A DNA stretch of 64,000 nucleotides from positions 1 to 64,000 of the forward strand of contig NZ_JAMBOB010000016.1 of NCBI RefSeq assembly GCF_023715415.1. The letters are read 5' to 3'. The notes below the pieces were generated by a model that saw only the letters and a list, made by a program, of their open reading frames with translations, made no database searches and was not told the DNA's origin. Origin of the DNA: Neobacillus niacini. Its GTDB lineage: Bacteria > Bacillota > Bacilli > Bacillales > Cytobacillaceae. A program made the translations under genes and the position numbers. Shown piece after piece: positions 9,220 through 18,100 of this stretch (position 1 is its first letter; every line of letters begins with the position of its first letter).

Positions 9220-10728
9220 GTGAGAAGCGTGGAGGGATTTTATTATAAGAATTATGACGGAATAGGTCTTGCAGAATTGGTGAAAAAAAAGGAAATTCAT
9301 CCTAAGGAGATTGTCACGGAAGCAATTAAAACAATCGAGGTGCATAACCCAAAACTCAATGCAGTTATAAATAAATTATATGAAAAAGCGGAATCAATGG
9401 CTGAAAACGTTGATTATAACGGAAGCTTTGCTGGGGTACCAATGTTGTTAAAAGACTTAGCACAGGAAATGGAAGGTGAGAGGATTACATTTGGTTCCAA
9501 AGTCTATCAAAATCACTATGCAAAGGTAGATTCCAACTATGTAAAACAGGTAAGAAGAACTGGGGCTGTTTTCGTGGGACAAACGAATATACCAGAGTTT
9601 GGATTAATGGGAATCACAGAACCTGCCATCTATGGTCCAGCAAGAAATCCTTGGAATACGGAGCATACTCCTGGCGGCTCAAGCGGTGGATCTGCGGCTG
9701 CAGTGGCAAGTGGGATGGTTCCAATAGCAGGAGCAAATGATGGCGGTGGGTCTATCAGAATTCCGGCTGCATATTGTGGACTTTTTGGCTTGAAACCGAC
9801 ACGAGGGAGAACGCCTGTTGGACCTTTATCTGGCAGGAGCTGGCAAGGTGCTGCGGTGGATTTACTCTTATCTAGATCCGTACGCGACAGTGCAGCCATG
9901 CTTGATGCCTTAAGCATCCATGAGAAAGGTGCTGCGTTCCATACCCTGCCTTTTGATGGAAGCTACCTTTCACAAGTACAAACGAATTCAGATAAAAAGT
10001 TAAAAATCGCCTTTACTGTTCGGTCACCATTAGGAAATGAAATCAACCCAGATTGTAAAGAAGCAGTTATGAAAACAGCGAAATACTTAGAATCGTTAGG
10101 ACATCAAGTCGTTGAAAAGGAAGCACCAGTAGATGGAAGGAAAATAGTATATAGCTTTTTAACGATGTATTTTGGTGAAGTTGCAGCACACCTGGCTTCC
10201 CTAGAAGAACTCCTTGGACGTAAAGTAAAAATGAATGATGTTGAAACGACTACTTGGATTATTGGGCTAATCGGAAAGGCAACATCAGCAGAGGAGTTTG
10301 TCTTAAGCTTAAGGGAGTGGGATAAAGCTGCAATCGAAATGGAAACCTTCCATGAAACCTATGATTTTTATATGACACCAACAACTGCGATGCTCCCAGC
10401 TAAAATTGGCGAGCTTGACCCGAGCAGGAATGAAAAACTAGCCATGCAGTTTAGCGGAAGCTTGGGACTAGGGAGAGTATTGAAGAAGGCAGGTATTGTT
10501 GAGCAAGTAGCTGAAAATAACCTGAAAAGAACACCATTTACGCAGCTGGCAAACCTAACAGGCCAGCCTGCGATGACCCTGCCGCTCCATCTTTCTCAAG
10601 AGGGGCTGCCAGTTGGTGTTCAATTTATGGCTGCAAGAGGAAGGGAACACTTATTGTATTCATTAGCAGGAGAGTTAGAACAATCAGCCCTTTGGGTACC
10701 AGTCCAAAATAATTCATTTTTTAAGTAA
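9220..10728 (+). CDS. Amidase signature family protein
   Basis: Hydrolase of the amidase signature family, 502 residues. The Ser-cisSer-Lys triad is visible: lysine in MLLKDLAQ near residue 78, and the serine pair in TPGGSSGGSAAAVASG and DGGGSIRIPAA around 148-175. Members hydrolyse diverse amides, so the substrate is unknown. It is not GatA-like in context, since gatC and gatB are absent. The start is uncertain: GTG at 9220 and GTG at 9229 both have only weak ribosome binding sites. Confidence 0.85.
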   Translation: MRSVEGFYYKNYDGIGLAELVKKKEIHPKEIVTEAIKTIEVHNPKLNAVINKLYEKAESMAENVDYNGSFAGVPMLLKDLAQEMEGERITFGSKVYQNHYAKVDSNYVKQVRRTGAVFVGQTNIPEFGLMGITEPAIYGPARNPWNTEHTPGGSSGGSAAAVASGMVPIAGANDGGGSIRIPAAYCGLFGLKPTRGRTPVGPLSGRSWQGAAVDLLLSRSVRDSAAMLDALSIHEKGAAFHTLPFDGSYLSQVQTNSDKKLKIAFTVRSPLGNEINPDCKEAVMKTAKYLESLGHQVVEKEAPVDGRKIVYSFLTMYFGEVAAHLASLEELLGRKVKMNDVETTTWIIGLIGKATSAEEFVLSLREWDKAAIEMETFHETYDFYMTPTTAMLPAKIGELDPSRNEKLAMQFSGSLGLGRVLKKAGIVEQVAENNLKRTPFTQLANLTGQPAMTLPLHLSQEGLPVGVQFMAARGREHLLYSLAGELEQSALWVPVQNNSFFK

Positions 10729-10748
10729 GTTAAGAAAGAAGGTGAAAT

Positions 10749-11777
10749 ATGCTTTTTTTTCGCAAGCTTTTCCTTACTGCATCCCGGTACCGCTATCGAA
10801 CTGTAATCCTTTTTACTCTGCTTTTTATTATTGCGAATGCAGAAATGATTCGATTTCTTGAACCTAAGACGTTTGAAAGCAGCCTGCATGCAGTGTGGTG
10901 GATTCTTACGACCATGACCACGGTAGGCTATGGAGATGTATACCCAACTACAGAGGCTGGAAGAACCTGGGCGATGCTTGTTGTTTATACCTTAGGAATT
11001 GGACTGTTTGGTACGGTTATTGGGGTGATTGTAGAAGCTGTCTCGCAATACAAAAAGCGGAAGGAGGAGGGAAGATTGTCTTATAAAGGTGAAAACCATT
11101 TTGTCATTATCGGCTGGACTGCTAAGAGTAAAAGCACGGTTAAGGAACTATTATTCTGTGACGAGAAAACGGATATCGTGTTGATTGATGAATTTGAAAG
11201 AACTCCTTTTGAGCATGAACGGTTCCATTATATTCAGGGGAGTCCAACAGATGTAGAGACATTGAAGAAGGCGAAAATTGAAAATTCACAAGCTGTATTG
11301 CTGTTTGCGGAAGAAGGGATAACGAATCCTGATTTAGTAGATGGTAAGACTCTTTTAACTGCTTCTTCGATAGAACGCTATGACGATGGAACGGAAAAAA
11401 GTATTTATACGATTGCAGAAATTCTAAACGAAAAGCATGTAGATAATTTTAAACATGTTAAGATTGATGAATTTATTTTATCAAACGGCTCTGTCTCAAA
11501 CCTGATGGCGAAATCAGCCCAAATGAAAGGTGCCAGCCATTTATTTACACAATTGCTAAGCAGGCAGGATGGAGATGGGGGAAGTGATCTCTGGGAGGTC
11601 AATGTAAGTTCGGAGTGGAAAACATATGGTACGGCATATGAACAACTTAAGGAAAAAGGGGCTCAGCTAATCGCTGACAGGAATGATTTGAACATCCTCA
11701 AAAAATGGAATGACCCCATCCCAAAGGAAGCTAGATTATTTGTCATATGTGACAAATATACTTACCAAAAGCTATGA
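10749..11777 (+). CDS. Two-helix potassium channel with RCK domain (YugO-type)
   Basis: Ion channel of 342 residues: helix 1 (about 20-37), pore loop with selectivity filter TVGYGD (residues 58-63), and helix 2 (about 72-95). A cytosolic RCK/TrkA-N module starts at HFVIIGWTAKSKS, where the usual Rossmann GxGxxG is replaced by GWTAKS as in YugO-like channels. In Bacillus subtilis YugO carries potassium signals in biofilms; whether this protein does the same is inference. It follows the amidase by 20 bp and may be cotranscribed. Confidence 0.85.
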   Translation: MLFFRKLFLTASRYRYRTVILFTLLFIIANAEMIRFLEPKTFESSLHAVWWILTTMTTVGYGDVYPTTEAGRTWAMLVVYTLGIGLFGTVIGVIVEAVSQYKKRKEEGRLSYKGENHFVIIGWTAKSKSTVKELLFCDEKTDIVLIDEFERTPFEHERFHYIQGSPTDVETLKKAKIENSQAVLLFAEEGITNPDLVDGKTLLTASSIERYDDGTEKSIYTIAEILNEKHVDNFKHVKIDEFILSNGSVSNLMAKSAQMKGASHLFTQLLSRQDGDGGSDLWEVNVSSEWKTYGTAYEQLKEKGAQLIADRNDLNILKKWNDPIPKEARLFVICDKYTYQKL

Positions 11778-11782
11778 AAAAA

Positions 11783-11812
11783 ACGCATCTAAGAAGATGC
11801 GTCAGATTTTCG
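11783..11812 (+). terminator. Probable terminator
   Basis: ACGCATCT and AGATGCGT stem just after the channel stop codon. The tail (CAGATTTTCG) is only moderately T-rich. Confidence 0.6.
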
Positions 11813-11862
11813 AGAAAGGTATCTTTCTCGGCAATTTTTATATTTCTGCCTGCCCAATGGCC

Positions 11863-11993
11863 TGTTGATTTCCGCTCCAGGTGCTTCGCTTTCCGCGGGC
11901 GTGCCGGGGAGCCTCCTCGGCGCTAGCGCCTGCGGTGTCTCCCCCAGCCCCGTACTCCCGCAGGAGTCTTCGCACCTTCCGCTCCAATCAACA
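11863..11993. repeat. GC-rich Bacillus interspersed repeat, copy 1
   Basis: A 131-bp element bounded by TGTTGATT and AATCAACA. The ends extend into the imperfect inverted arms TTTCCGCTCCAGGTGC and GCACCTTCCGCTCCAA. The centre contains GGCGCTAGCGCC next to GAGGAGGC-type blocks. The same architecture recurs at 12444-12572 and 50656-50848. The element is much more GC-rich than its surroundings and has no coding capacity of its own. It fits the small palindromic repeats scattered through Bacillus-group genomes. Confidence 0.88.
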
Positions 11994-11994
11994 G

Positions 11995-12325
11995 GAGGAA
12001 TGAACCAGGAGATTGCCACACACTTTTTCCAACCTGGCTAAGTGCGTTGCAATCTTTTTCATGTTTTGGCATGTTGCGGTCATTAAGTCCCATACAAATC
12101 GGATTTGTTAAGTAACCAGAATCAAGTGCCACTGTTTCTACTTTAAATCCAAAACGTTCTACCTGACGGTCTAACCGTGATAGATAAGGGACAGAATCAT
12201 GAACATTTCTTGGTGTTACAAACGCATCAGTTATGACTTAACAGGTGACCTTGAGGCACTAAATCATCAATAAATACAAATTTCGCTTCATTTTGTATCT
12301 CTATTTTGGCCTATACATTTAATCA
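11995..12325 (-). pseudogene. IS1182-type transposase relic
   Basis: Read on the minus strand, three disjoint pieces of one transposase are recognisable. An N-terminal piece, EAKFVFIDDLVPQGHLL (about 12250-12310), is followed after a large deletion by VTPRNVHDSVPYLSRLDRQ and VALDSGYLTNPICMGLNDRN. Then, in another frame, the C-terminal piece QNMKKIATHLARLEKV appears (about 12010-12066). A full IS1182 transposase is over 400 residues, so most of the catalytic core is gone and the gene is dead. It abuts repeat copy 1. The family name is from memory of typical motifs. Confidence 0.72.
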
Positions 12326-12443
12326 CCGTCCTATTAATATTAATAATATTATATAAATTAACGCGTGAATCGATAAAGTTATTGAAAATTAAAGGCTCTT
12401 TTCTAACAGATAGATGCTTTTATCAATATTGAAAGCAAAGAGT

Positions 12444-12572
12444 GGATTGGAGCGAAAGGTGCTTGACTCCTGCGGGATGTAGAGGAAAAGTCGAGACCCC
12501 ACAGACGCGCAGCGTCGAGGAGGCTCGACTTCCTCCCCGCGGAAAGCAAGCACCTGTAGCGGAAAGGAACGG
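12444..12572. repeat. GC-rich Bacillus interspersed repeat, copy 2 (degenerate)
   Basis: Reads GATTGGAGCGAAAGGTGC at the left and AAGCACCTGTAGCGGAAA at the right, with CGCGCAGCGTCGAGGAGGC in the middle. It has the same layout as copy 1 but more substitutions and degraded end repeats. It lies downstream of the DUF350 gene, beyond its stop codon. No CDS is supported within it. Confidence 0.82.
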
Positions 12573-12608
12573 TCCATTTGTATACATAAGACAACATTTT
12601 ATATTTTT

Positions 12609-12998
12609 TCAATAGGTCAAGCAGCCTGCTATCACGATTCCAATTGATACGGACAATAATAGGAGAAAAAGACCGACTGCGCGGTTATCTTCTTCAATGC
12701 TCTGGGATACGTTAAAACGACGTGGAGTGAGCCACTCGGTAAGATAAAAGACAATAATCTGTGCGGCGATTCCAACTGCTCCCCAAACAACCATATCTAC
12801 TAGCGATATAGAGTTTGCTAGTGCAGAATATAAAACAATAGCAAGCCCGAGGAGCCTTCCGCCAAGGACATAACTGGCCGCTTTATTTCCTTTCGCCATT
12901 AAGGAGAATTCCTTTACCTTTGTGGTGATTTCCATTAAAAATAATCCAACGATTAATAGTCCTAAAGAAACAGCTAAATAAAGCAAGAAATCTAACAA
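12609..12998 (-). CDS. DUF350 family membrane protein
   Basis: Membrane protein of 129 residues with four predicted helices and the DUF350 pattern (GLFLMEITTKVKEF near 20, then a GGRLLGLAIVLYSALANS helix). The function is unknown. It is the last gene of a three-gene minus-strand operon, overlapping the upstream ATP-grasp gene by 7 bp. DUF350 genes next to glutathionylspermidine-synthase-like genes also occur in enterobacteria (the yjfL-yjfC neighbourhood), which supports a shared, still undefined pathway. Confidence 0.85.
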   Translation of the reverse strand: MLDFLLYLAVSLGLLIVGLFLMEITTKVKEFSLMAKGNKAASYVLGGRLLGLAIVLYSALANSISLVDMVVWGAVGIAAQIIVFYLTEWLTPRRFNVSQSIEEDNRAVGLFLLLLSVSIGIVIAGCLTY

Positions 12999-14227
12999 TT
13001 GTATTCCTCCTTTTTTAATCCGACTGGTAAGAAATATGATTCATTGCCTGTGATTTTTCCACCTGCTCGTATACCGATGCTGCTTGGTTTCCCCGCAATA
13101 AGGAAGGAACCAAATACCATTGATAGTTCCTCGATACCCTTTTCTGTTTCAAGTGTCACAACAGGCAGAGGTACATACGATTGATAGACTGGCAGCTCAT
13201 TTTTGTAAGTTTGGAAAGCATTTTGGGTATCCACATTGGTATGTTCATCCCAAATGGTAATGGTATCTCCTTCCCTGCCGAAAGATGGCTTTTGAACATA
13301 GGTTGTTGTACCACTAAAGGTATCTGGCTCAAGATAGGTAGGAAGCATATATTTTTTTATCCATTCTTGCTCTTCCTCTGTATAAAATCCCTCGTTTTCT
13401 GCTAAGCCCCATATTAGACATTGAATCGATTTGGGTTGAAGAAGAAATGCTGAAACAGGGTTAACTATTGAAATCTTTCCTTCCCTTGTAAGCTGTAATA
13501 ATTCGATTCCTACGAAATCCCCTGTTTTTGAATCCTGGTCACAAAGCAGATGTTCAAGAGGATAGGTCTGCCGATATAAAACATCAATTGGTACTCCATT
13601 CGCATCTAAAAGTGCTTCATCCGTAATCCGAAGCTCTGACATGGGAAGGGTTTGATTTTTAACCTTACATAACTGACTTAAATAAATAGTAGTATTCCAA
13701 TCCTCCTTATGGTCACTATGGGCTGTGAAAACAACATTAGGAGTTACATTTCCCTTTGAGGATTCGAGGACTGCCTTTGTAATGCCAGATGAGAGAAGGC
13801 GTTCTTGATTTTCATTCGGATTACGATAGCCAAATTCTGAACAAACCTTCCCATTGATTTGGAAACATTCAACGATAAATGTCGGTGTGTCAGAATTAAA
13901 CTCGAGCATCTTTAACCCATTTTCCGTAAAAGCAAAATCAAATCGGGAAATGACTGATTCAGGAAAAAGGGTTTTCATTTTTAGAAATGGAAGACTTGCA
14001 GCAGGAAAACCAAGTTCTAGAAGCTGATCGTCTTGAAGGCTTCGCAGGAGACTTGCCGTCTTAAAGAAAACCTTGCCTAGACGTTCTGTAGCTTCCATTA
14101 TTATTTTCTGAGTATGGTCTGTAATCGTAAATACATGATATAAACTATATTCACCACCATATAAATTCGACCAAAAATCTGGGAATTTGGAGTAAAATTG
14201 CTTACGGTTATTTGCGTATATGGACAT
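12992..14227 (-). CDS. Glutathionylspermidine synthase-like ATP-grasp ligase
   Basis: ATP-grasp ligase of 411 residues resembling the synthetase half of glutathionylspermidine synthase and E. coli YjfC/YgiC. Visible family stretches include SRFDFAFTENGLKMLEFNSDTP (near residue 95-118), KPSFGREGDTI (near 315) and the C-terminal RAGGKITGNESYFLPVG. These enzymes join a carboxylate to an amine using ATP. Bacillaceae generally lack glutathione, so the natural substrate here is unlikely to be glutathione plus spermidine. It sits between a lipoprotein gene (3-bp gap) and DUF350. Confidence 0.85.
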   Translation of the reverse strand: MSIYANNRKQFYSKFPDFWSNLYGGEYSLYHVFTITDHTQKIIMEATERLGKVFFKTASLLRSLQDDQLLELGFPAASLPFLKMKTLFPESVISRFDFAFTENGLKMLEFNSDTPTFIVECFQINGKVCSEFGYRNPNENQERLLSSGITKAVLESSKGNVTPNVVFTAHSDHKEDWNTTIYLSQLCKVKNQTLPMSELRITDEALLDANGVPIDVLYRQTYPLEHLLCDQDSKTGDFVGIELLQLTREGKISIVNPVSAFLLQPKSIQCLIWGLAENEGFYTEEEQEWIKKYMLPTYLEPDTFSGTTTYVQKPSFGREGDTITIWDEHTNVDTQNAFQTYKNELPVYQSYVPLPVVTLETEKGIEELSMVFGSFLIAGKPSSIGIRAGGKITGNESYFLPVGLKKEEYNC

Positions 14228-14230
14228 GTG

Positions 14231-14551
14231 TTAACCTCCAAATCCACCTTTAGATCCACTTCCAAAACCACCTTTGAAGCTTGAGGAAGACTTATAAGAC
14301 TTGTAAGCGGAAGAATTGATTAAAGAAGATTTATTTCGGAAAAATAACCCGCCGTAAAAGAAATGCCCATAGTAACTTGATCGAGTATCATCACATTGCC
14401 AGACACCTTCTTCATCATCCCATTCCCAATCTGAACAGTTCGTGTCGTCTGGTTCAGGGGGTAAATCCTGTGCTTGAGAACATCCGGCCAGTGTGGTACC
14501 AGCCATTAGAGAAGTGAGAACACCAGTGATTAACCATTGGGTTTTCTTCAC
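14231..14551 (-). CDS. Small lipoprotein with Gly/Ser-rich tail
   Basis: Lipoprotein of 106 residues with signal peptide and lipobox TLAGC (Cys23). An acidic segment with two cysteines (DTNCSDWEWDDEEGVWQCDD) precedes a low-complexity Ser/Lys/Gly tail ending in repeated GGFG. The GTG start follows AAGGAGGCTGAAAAG closely. It leads the operon with the ATP-grasp and DUF350 genes. Its position and composition recall the DUF1190 lipoproteins YgiB/YjfM beside YgiC/YjfC in E. coli, but the sequence match is loose. It could be the surface substrate or anchor of the ligase. Confidence 0.75.
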   Translation of the reverse strand: MKKTQWLITGVLTSLMAGTTLAGCSQAQDLPPEPDDTNCSDWEWDDEEGVWQCDDTRSSYYGHFFYGGLFFRNKSSLINSSAYKSYKSSSSFKGGFGSGSKGGFGG

Positions 14552-14649
14552 CTTTTCAGCCTCCTTTTTAAGCTATAATAATTCCATTATAAAAGTAAAT
14601 TTTAGGAAAACAATGGTAAGATAAAAAGAAAACGAAAGAGGGATTGAAA

Positions 14650-15099
14650 ATGAGGTTAGAATATCGATTGGATGATGAAGTTAATAACTATCCTGCCCTG
14701 TATAATTACCAAGATATTTCTCGGGTAGAAGCGACAGCAAGAATGACGTGTGAATACTTTGTAAAAGACAGAGAAACCTTTGTCGTTAGTGCAACTTCTA
14801 TGGATCCAGACGGAACAGCGGTGATTTATGTAAAGAGAGAAACTTATAGCCACGATTCATCAGATAGTATCTATTCCCACATAGGTTTTGAAGTTAGAGA
14901 ATTAATGGGAACCTCATCTATGGTAGTGGAGAAAAAGGATGTTTGGGAACATGAGGAAATAGTAGCAACACTTCACTCAGATTTTATTTACGTCCATAAG
15001 AATGGAAAGTTTTTGGAACTCTCATTAGACTCAAGGGAAATCGATGAGGACCGTAAATGCTATGTTTTTTATGGGAAATTTACTGGCAAAAGTCGATAA
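14650..15099 (+). CDS. Conserved-looking protein of unknown function
   Basis: A 149-residue, soluble, acidic protein without signal peptide or membrane helix. I do not recognise the family. Alternating hydrophobic and polar residues (TFVVSATSMDP, AVIYVKRETY, FIYVHKNGKFLEL) suggest a mostly beta fold. The ATG at 14650 is chosen over an in-frame TTG at 14644 because the GAGGG site is then 7 bp away. It is divergent from the lipoprotein operon, with which it shares a ~98-bp promoter region. Confidence 0.7.
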   Translation: MRLEYRLDDEVNNYPALYNYQDISRVEATARMTCEYFVKDRETFVVSATSMDPDGTAVIYVKRETYSHDSSDSIYSHIGFEVRELMGTSSMVVEKKDVWEHEEIVATLHSDFIYVHKNGKFLELSLDSREIDEDRKCYVFYGKFTGKSR

Positions 15100-15199
15100 A
15101 GAACTAGAAGAAAATTTTCATATTTTGAAGGATAATGGCGGATAATGTCGTATTACTTATCATATATATTTAAATGGATATTTTCTTGGGGGAAATAAA

Positions 15200-16468
15200 A
15201 TGTTGGCAGAAAAACTTCTTTTGAATTTACTTATCACGATCTCACCAGTCCTGCTTTATAGTGTCCTTTCAGATTATAAAAGAAAATTAGATTCTCCCGT
15301 TATTTCTGGACTATTACAAAGTACCGCAGCACTTTCCTGTATGATTTTTTCCTATGCTAACTATGGTTTTAACTGGGACCTCCGCTATGTTCCAATGATA
15401 ATTGCTTTTTTATATGGTGGTCCAATTGCTGGAGGAATGGTTTTCAGTACTATTTTTGCGGCACGTTTATTAATGGGTGGGGACACTGTTCTATTTGGCC
15501 TAGTTAATACTCTGTTTATTGCTATTATTCCTCTTCTCATCATGAAAAGATTCTGGAATTACACTCCAAATCAAAGAGTCCTGATTACTGCATTGATTGG
15601 TGCTTGGTCCTTGCTTGTTTGCTTTTTTTCATTAACTGTACACCAAAGCTTGGAAGGGCAGGAATTAAATATTAATACGAATATTCCTGACTTATTAATA
15701 GTTGGAATAATTGATACCGTTGCTATTGCCATTGCTGCTAAGCTACTTGAAGGGTTAGTGGAACGGGCTAGAATGAAAGTAGAAATTCAAAGAACGGAAA
15801 AGCTAAATACATTAGGTGAACTTGCCGCTTCGATTGCACATGAGGTCCGGAATCCGTTAACCGTTGTTAAAGGATTTCTACAGCTTATGCAGCAGGAGGA
15901 GAAAGGGAAGAATTACGATTATTTATCACTTGTATTAAGTGAATTGGGGCGTGCAGAGTCAATCATTAACGACTATTTGAACTTTGCTAAACCTCAATTT
16001 GAAAAAATAGAGGAATTTCCCTTGGTTGATGTAATCACAGAAGTTAAAATGCTCCTTGATCCACTTGCCTTAAAACAAGGAGTTCAATTAGAAAGTGATT
16101 TAGATTCAGGGGGTTTTAATCTTTTTACAGATCGAAATCAGTTGAAGCAGGCGCTCGTGAATCTAATTAAAAATGCAATTGAGGCTACCTCTGAAGGTGG
16201 AAAAGTAACTATAACCCTAAAGCAAATAGACCATCATGCCTATATCTATATTGCAGATACAGGGAAGGGAATGAATCATGAACAACTCTCTCGGATAGGG
16301 ACTTTGTTTTATACAACAAAGGACAAGGGTACGGGCCTTGGTACATCTGTGTCATTAAGAATTATCGAGACAATGAAAGGAAAAGTATCTTATTCGAGCA
16401 AGTTGGGGATTGGGACAGAAGTTACCATGATTCTTCCAGAAGGTAAAAAAGAATTGGTTAATATTTGA
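15200..16468 (+). CDS. Membrane sensor histidine kinase (orphan, KinB/LytS-type sensor)
   Basis: Sensor kinase of 422 residues. Six or so hydrophobic helices (about 1-190) resemble the 5TMR-LYT sensor layout, with YGGPIAGGMVFSTIFAARLLMGG near 72-95. A HisKA domain follows with phospho-acceptor His214 in IAHEVRNPLTVVKGFLQL, then HATPase with N box NLIKNAIEAT and G boxes ADTGKGM and GTGLGTSVS. No response regulator gene is adjacent. This kinase architecture resembles the sporulation phosphorelay kinases of Bacillus, so Spo0F is a possible partner. The gene is followed by a clear terminator. Confidence 0.88.
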   Translation: MLAEKLLLNLLITISPVLLYSVLSDYKRKLDSPVISGLLQSTAALSCMIFSYANYGFNWDLRYVPMIIAFLYGGPIAGGMVFSTIFAARLLMGGDTVLFGLVNTLFIAIIPLLIMKRFWNYTPNQRVLITALIGAWSLLVCFFSLTVHQSLEGQELNINTNIPDLLIVGIIDTVAIAIAAKLLEGLVERARMKVEIQRTEKLNTLGELAASIAHEVRNPLTVVKGFLQLMQQEEKGKNYDYLSLVLSELGRAESIINDYLNFAKPQFEKIEEFPLVDVITEVKMLLDPLALKQGVQLESDLDSGGFNLFTDRNQLKQALVNLIKNAIEATSEGGKVTITLKQIDHHAYIYIADTGKGMNHEQLSRIGTLFYTTKDKGTGLGTSVSLRIIETMKGKVSYSSKLGIGTEVTMILPEGKKELVNI

Positions 16469-16476
16469 TAAGTAAG

Positions 16477-16512
16477 AAGCTAACCAATTAAGTAGTGGTT
16501 AGCTTTTATTTT
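16477..16512 (+). terminator. Rho-independent terminator
   Basis: AAGCTAACCA and TGGTTAGCTT stem followed by TTATTTTATATTTTG. Confidence 0.88.
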
Positions 16513-16653
16513 ATATTTTGTAAAATAAGAAAGGTTCTGATGATTCTTGTCGAATTCTATCGAATTTCCAAAAAAAACATCAAAATTTTTTGGGGAAAGG
16601 TGGTAGAATAGTAGGGGATAATTTGAATCACATTAATTAAGGGAGTAACTAAA

Positions 16654-17904
16654 ATGATAGGAAGCCCCAAGAGTCCTAGATTAATTTCTGAAGAGACAAG
16701 AACAATAAAATTCTTTCTAGTACTTTTTTATATTTTTTTCTTTGCATATGACATTTTTAATTTCTACATTTTGCCTATTTATACGAAGCGTGGTGTTAGT
16801 GGCTTATCAGATAAAGGTTTTGGATTTTGGTATCATATAGCTATTCTAGGACTCCTTTCTGTATCTCTGTATTTCATTAAAAAAGGAAATCCCTATATTG
16901 TAAAATATATCTTCCTCTATAGTTATACAGCTATAGAAACGATAAATAGTCTATTTATCTATTTGGGTTCGGATAAACCATTTGCATCCGGAAATATTGT
17001 TGAATTATTATTTGTGTTTTTCTCACCCATTTTTGTAAATAAAAAATACTTTTGGACTGCTGCTATTTGCATGATAGGAAAATATGTAATTATCGGAGTT
17101 ATATTACAAGAATCAAACGTCTTACTTCCAATTATCACCTTATTTATTCTTTCAGTCATTGCGTACTTTCTATTAACACGTTTTACCTCTTATATTCATT
17201 CACTAACTACAGTACATTTAGAGCTTCGACAAAAAGAGAAACTGGCAGTAATTGGACAGATGGCAGCTGGTATTGGTCATGAGATACGCAATCCACTATC
17301 ATCATTAAAAGGATTTACCCAGCTCCAAAGGGAAAGATATCCAAACACAAATGAATTCTATCCAATAATGATTCAAGAAATTGATCGAATAAATTTGATA
17401 GTTAATGATTTAATGTATCTTGGAAGACCAAAAGAAGTTAAATTTGCAAAAGCAAATATTGAAGAAATAATTGCTTATACATTATCGATTACACATCAAC
17501 AGGCCGAGAGAGCAGGTGTAATGATTGAAACAATATTGGCAGGGCCATTACCGCCGCTTGACTGTGATACTCATCAGTTGAAGCAGGTCTTTATCAATCT
17601 AATAAAAAATGCAATTGAATCAATGCCTGATGGTGGGAGAATAACGATAAAAGTAAAAGTAGTAGATGGTAAAAAGATGTATATCACAATAGAAGATGAG
17701 GGCTGCGGAATTGATGAGGAAAGCATTCCAAATCTTGGTGAACCATTCTATACCACGAAAACAGAAGGAACGGGCTTAGGTCTAATGGTTACAAATCAAA
17801 TAATAAATGACCATCATGGTGAAATTACGATTACCAGTAAACGGGAGATTGGCACAATCATTTGTGTCACATTGCCAATTACTCAGCAGTTAAGGAAAGA
17901 ATAA
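16654..17904 (+). CDS. Membrane sensor histidine kinase sharing its sensor with the HD-GYP protein
   Basis: Sensor kinase of 416 residues. An N-terminal module of about six helices (20-185) precedes a HisKA domain with His209 in GIGHEIRNPLSSLKGFTQL and an HATPase domain (NLIKNAIESM, EDEGCGID, GTGLGLMVTNQI). The sensor part is clearly homologous to that of the protein at 18101: both have AYDxFxxYxxP, FxSGNxxEx, PxFxNxKYFW, KYxxxGVIL and a final FLLxRF helix. No response regulator is adjacent. It is preceded by GGGAG at proper spacing. Confidence 0.88.
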   Translation: MIGSPKSPRLISEETRTIKFFLVLFYIFFFAYDIFNFYILPIYTKRGVSGLSDKGFGFWYHIAILGLLSVSLYFIKKGNPYIVKYIFLYSYTAIETINSLFIYLGSDKPFASGNIVELLFVFFSPIFVNKKYFWTAAICMIGKYVIIGVILQESNVLLPIITLFILSVIAYFLLTRFTSYIHSLTTVHLELRQKEKLAVIGQMAAGIGHEIRNPLSSLKGFTQLQRERYPNTNEFYPIMIQEIDRINLIVNDLMYLGRPKEVKFAKANIEEIIAYTLSITHQQAERAGVMIETILAGPLPPLDCDTHQLKQVFINLIKNAIESMPDGGRITIKVKVVDGKKMYITIEDEGCGIDEESIPNLGEPFYTTKTEGTGLGLMVTNQIINDHHGEITITSKREIGTIICVTLPITQQLRKE

Positions 17905-18100
17905 TTCTATAATTATACAAAAACCATCAAAATAATATATTACAACGTATATGGCAATAAGTTATAATGTAGAGGAATAAAGAAAAAGAATAATTATTGT
18001 AAAATAATGGAATAATTTAAGGAGGATAGGTTTAGTACTATCTTACTTATATATTGATACACTTCTTAATGAACATGTGTTAGGAACTCTGGAGGATTAT

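Noticed and set aside
9220..10728. GatA subunit of the tRNA amidotransferase
   Set aside because: It has the amidase signature but no gatC/gatB neighbours. The amidase at 41068 also lacks such context; both are general amidases.
11995..12325. Functional insertion sequence
   Set aside because: Most of the catalytic domain is missing and the remaining pieces are in different frames.
12389..12612. Short minus-strand reading frames after the DUF350 gene
   Set aside because: They run through repeat copy 2, have no ribosome binding site, and similar shadow frames appear in the other copies.
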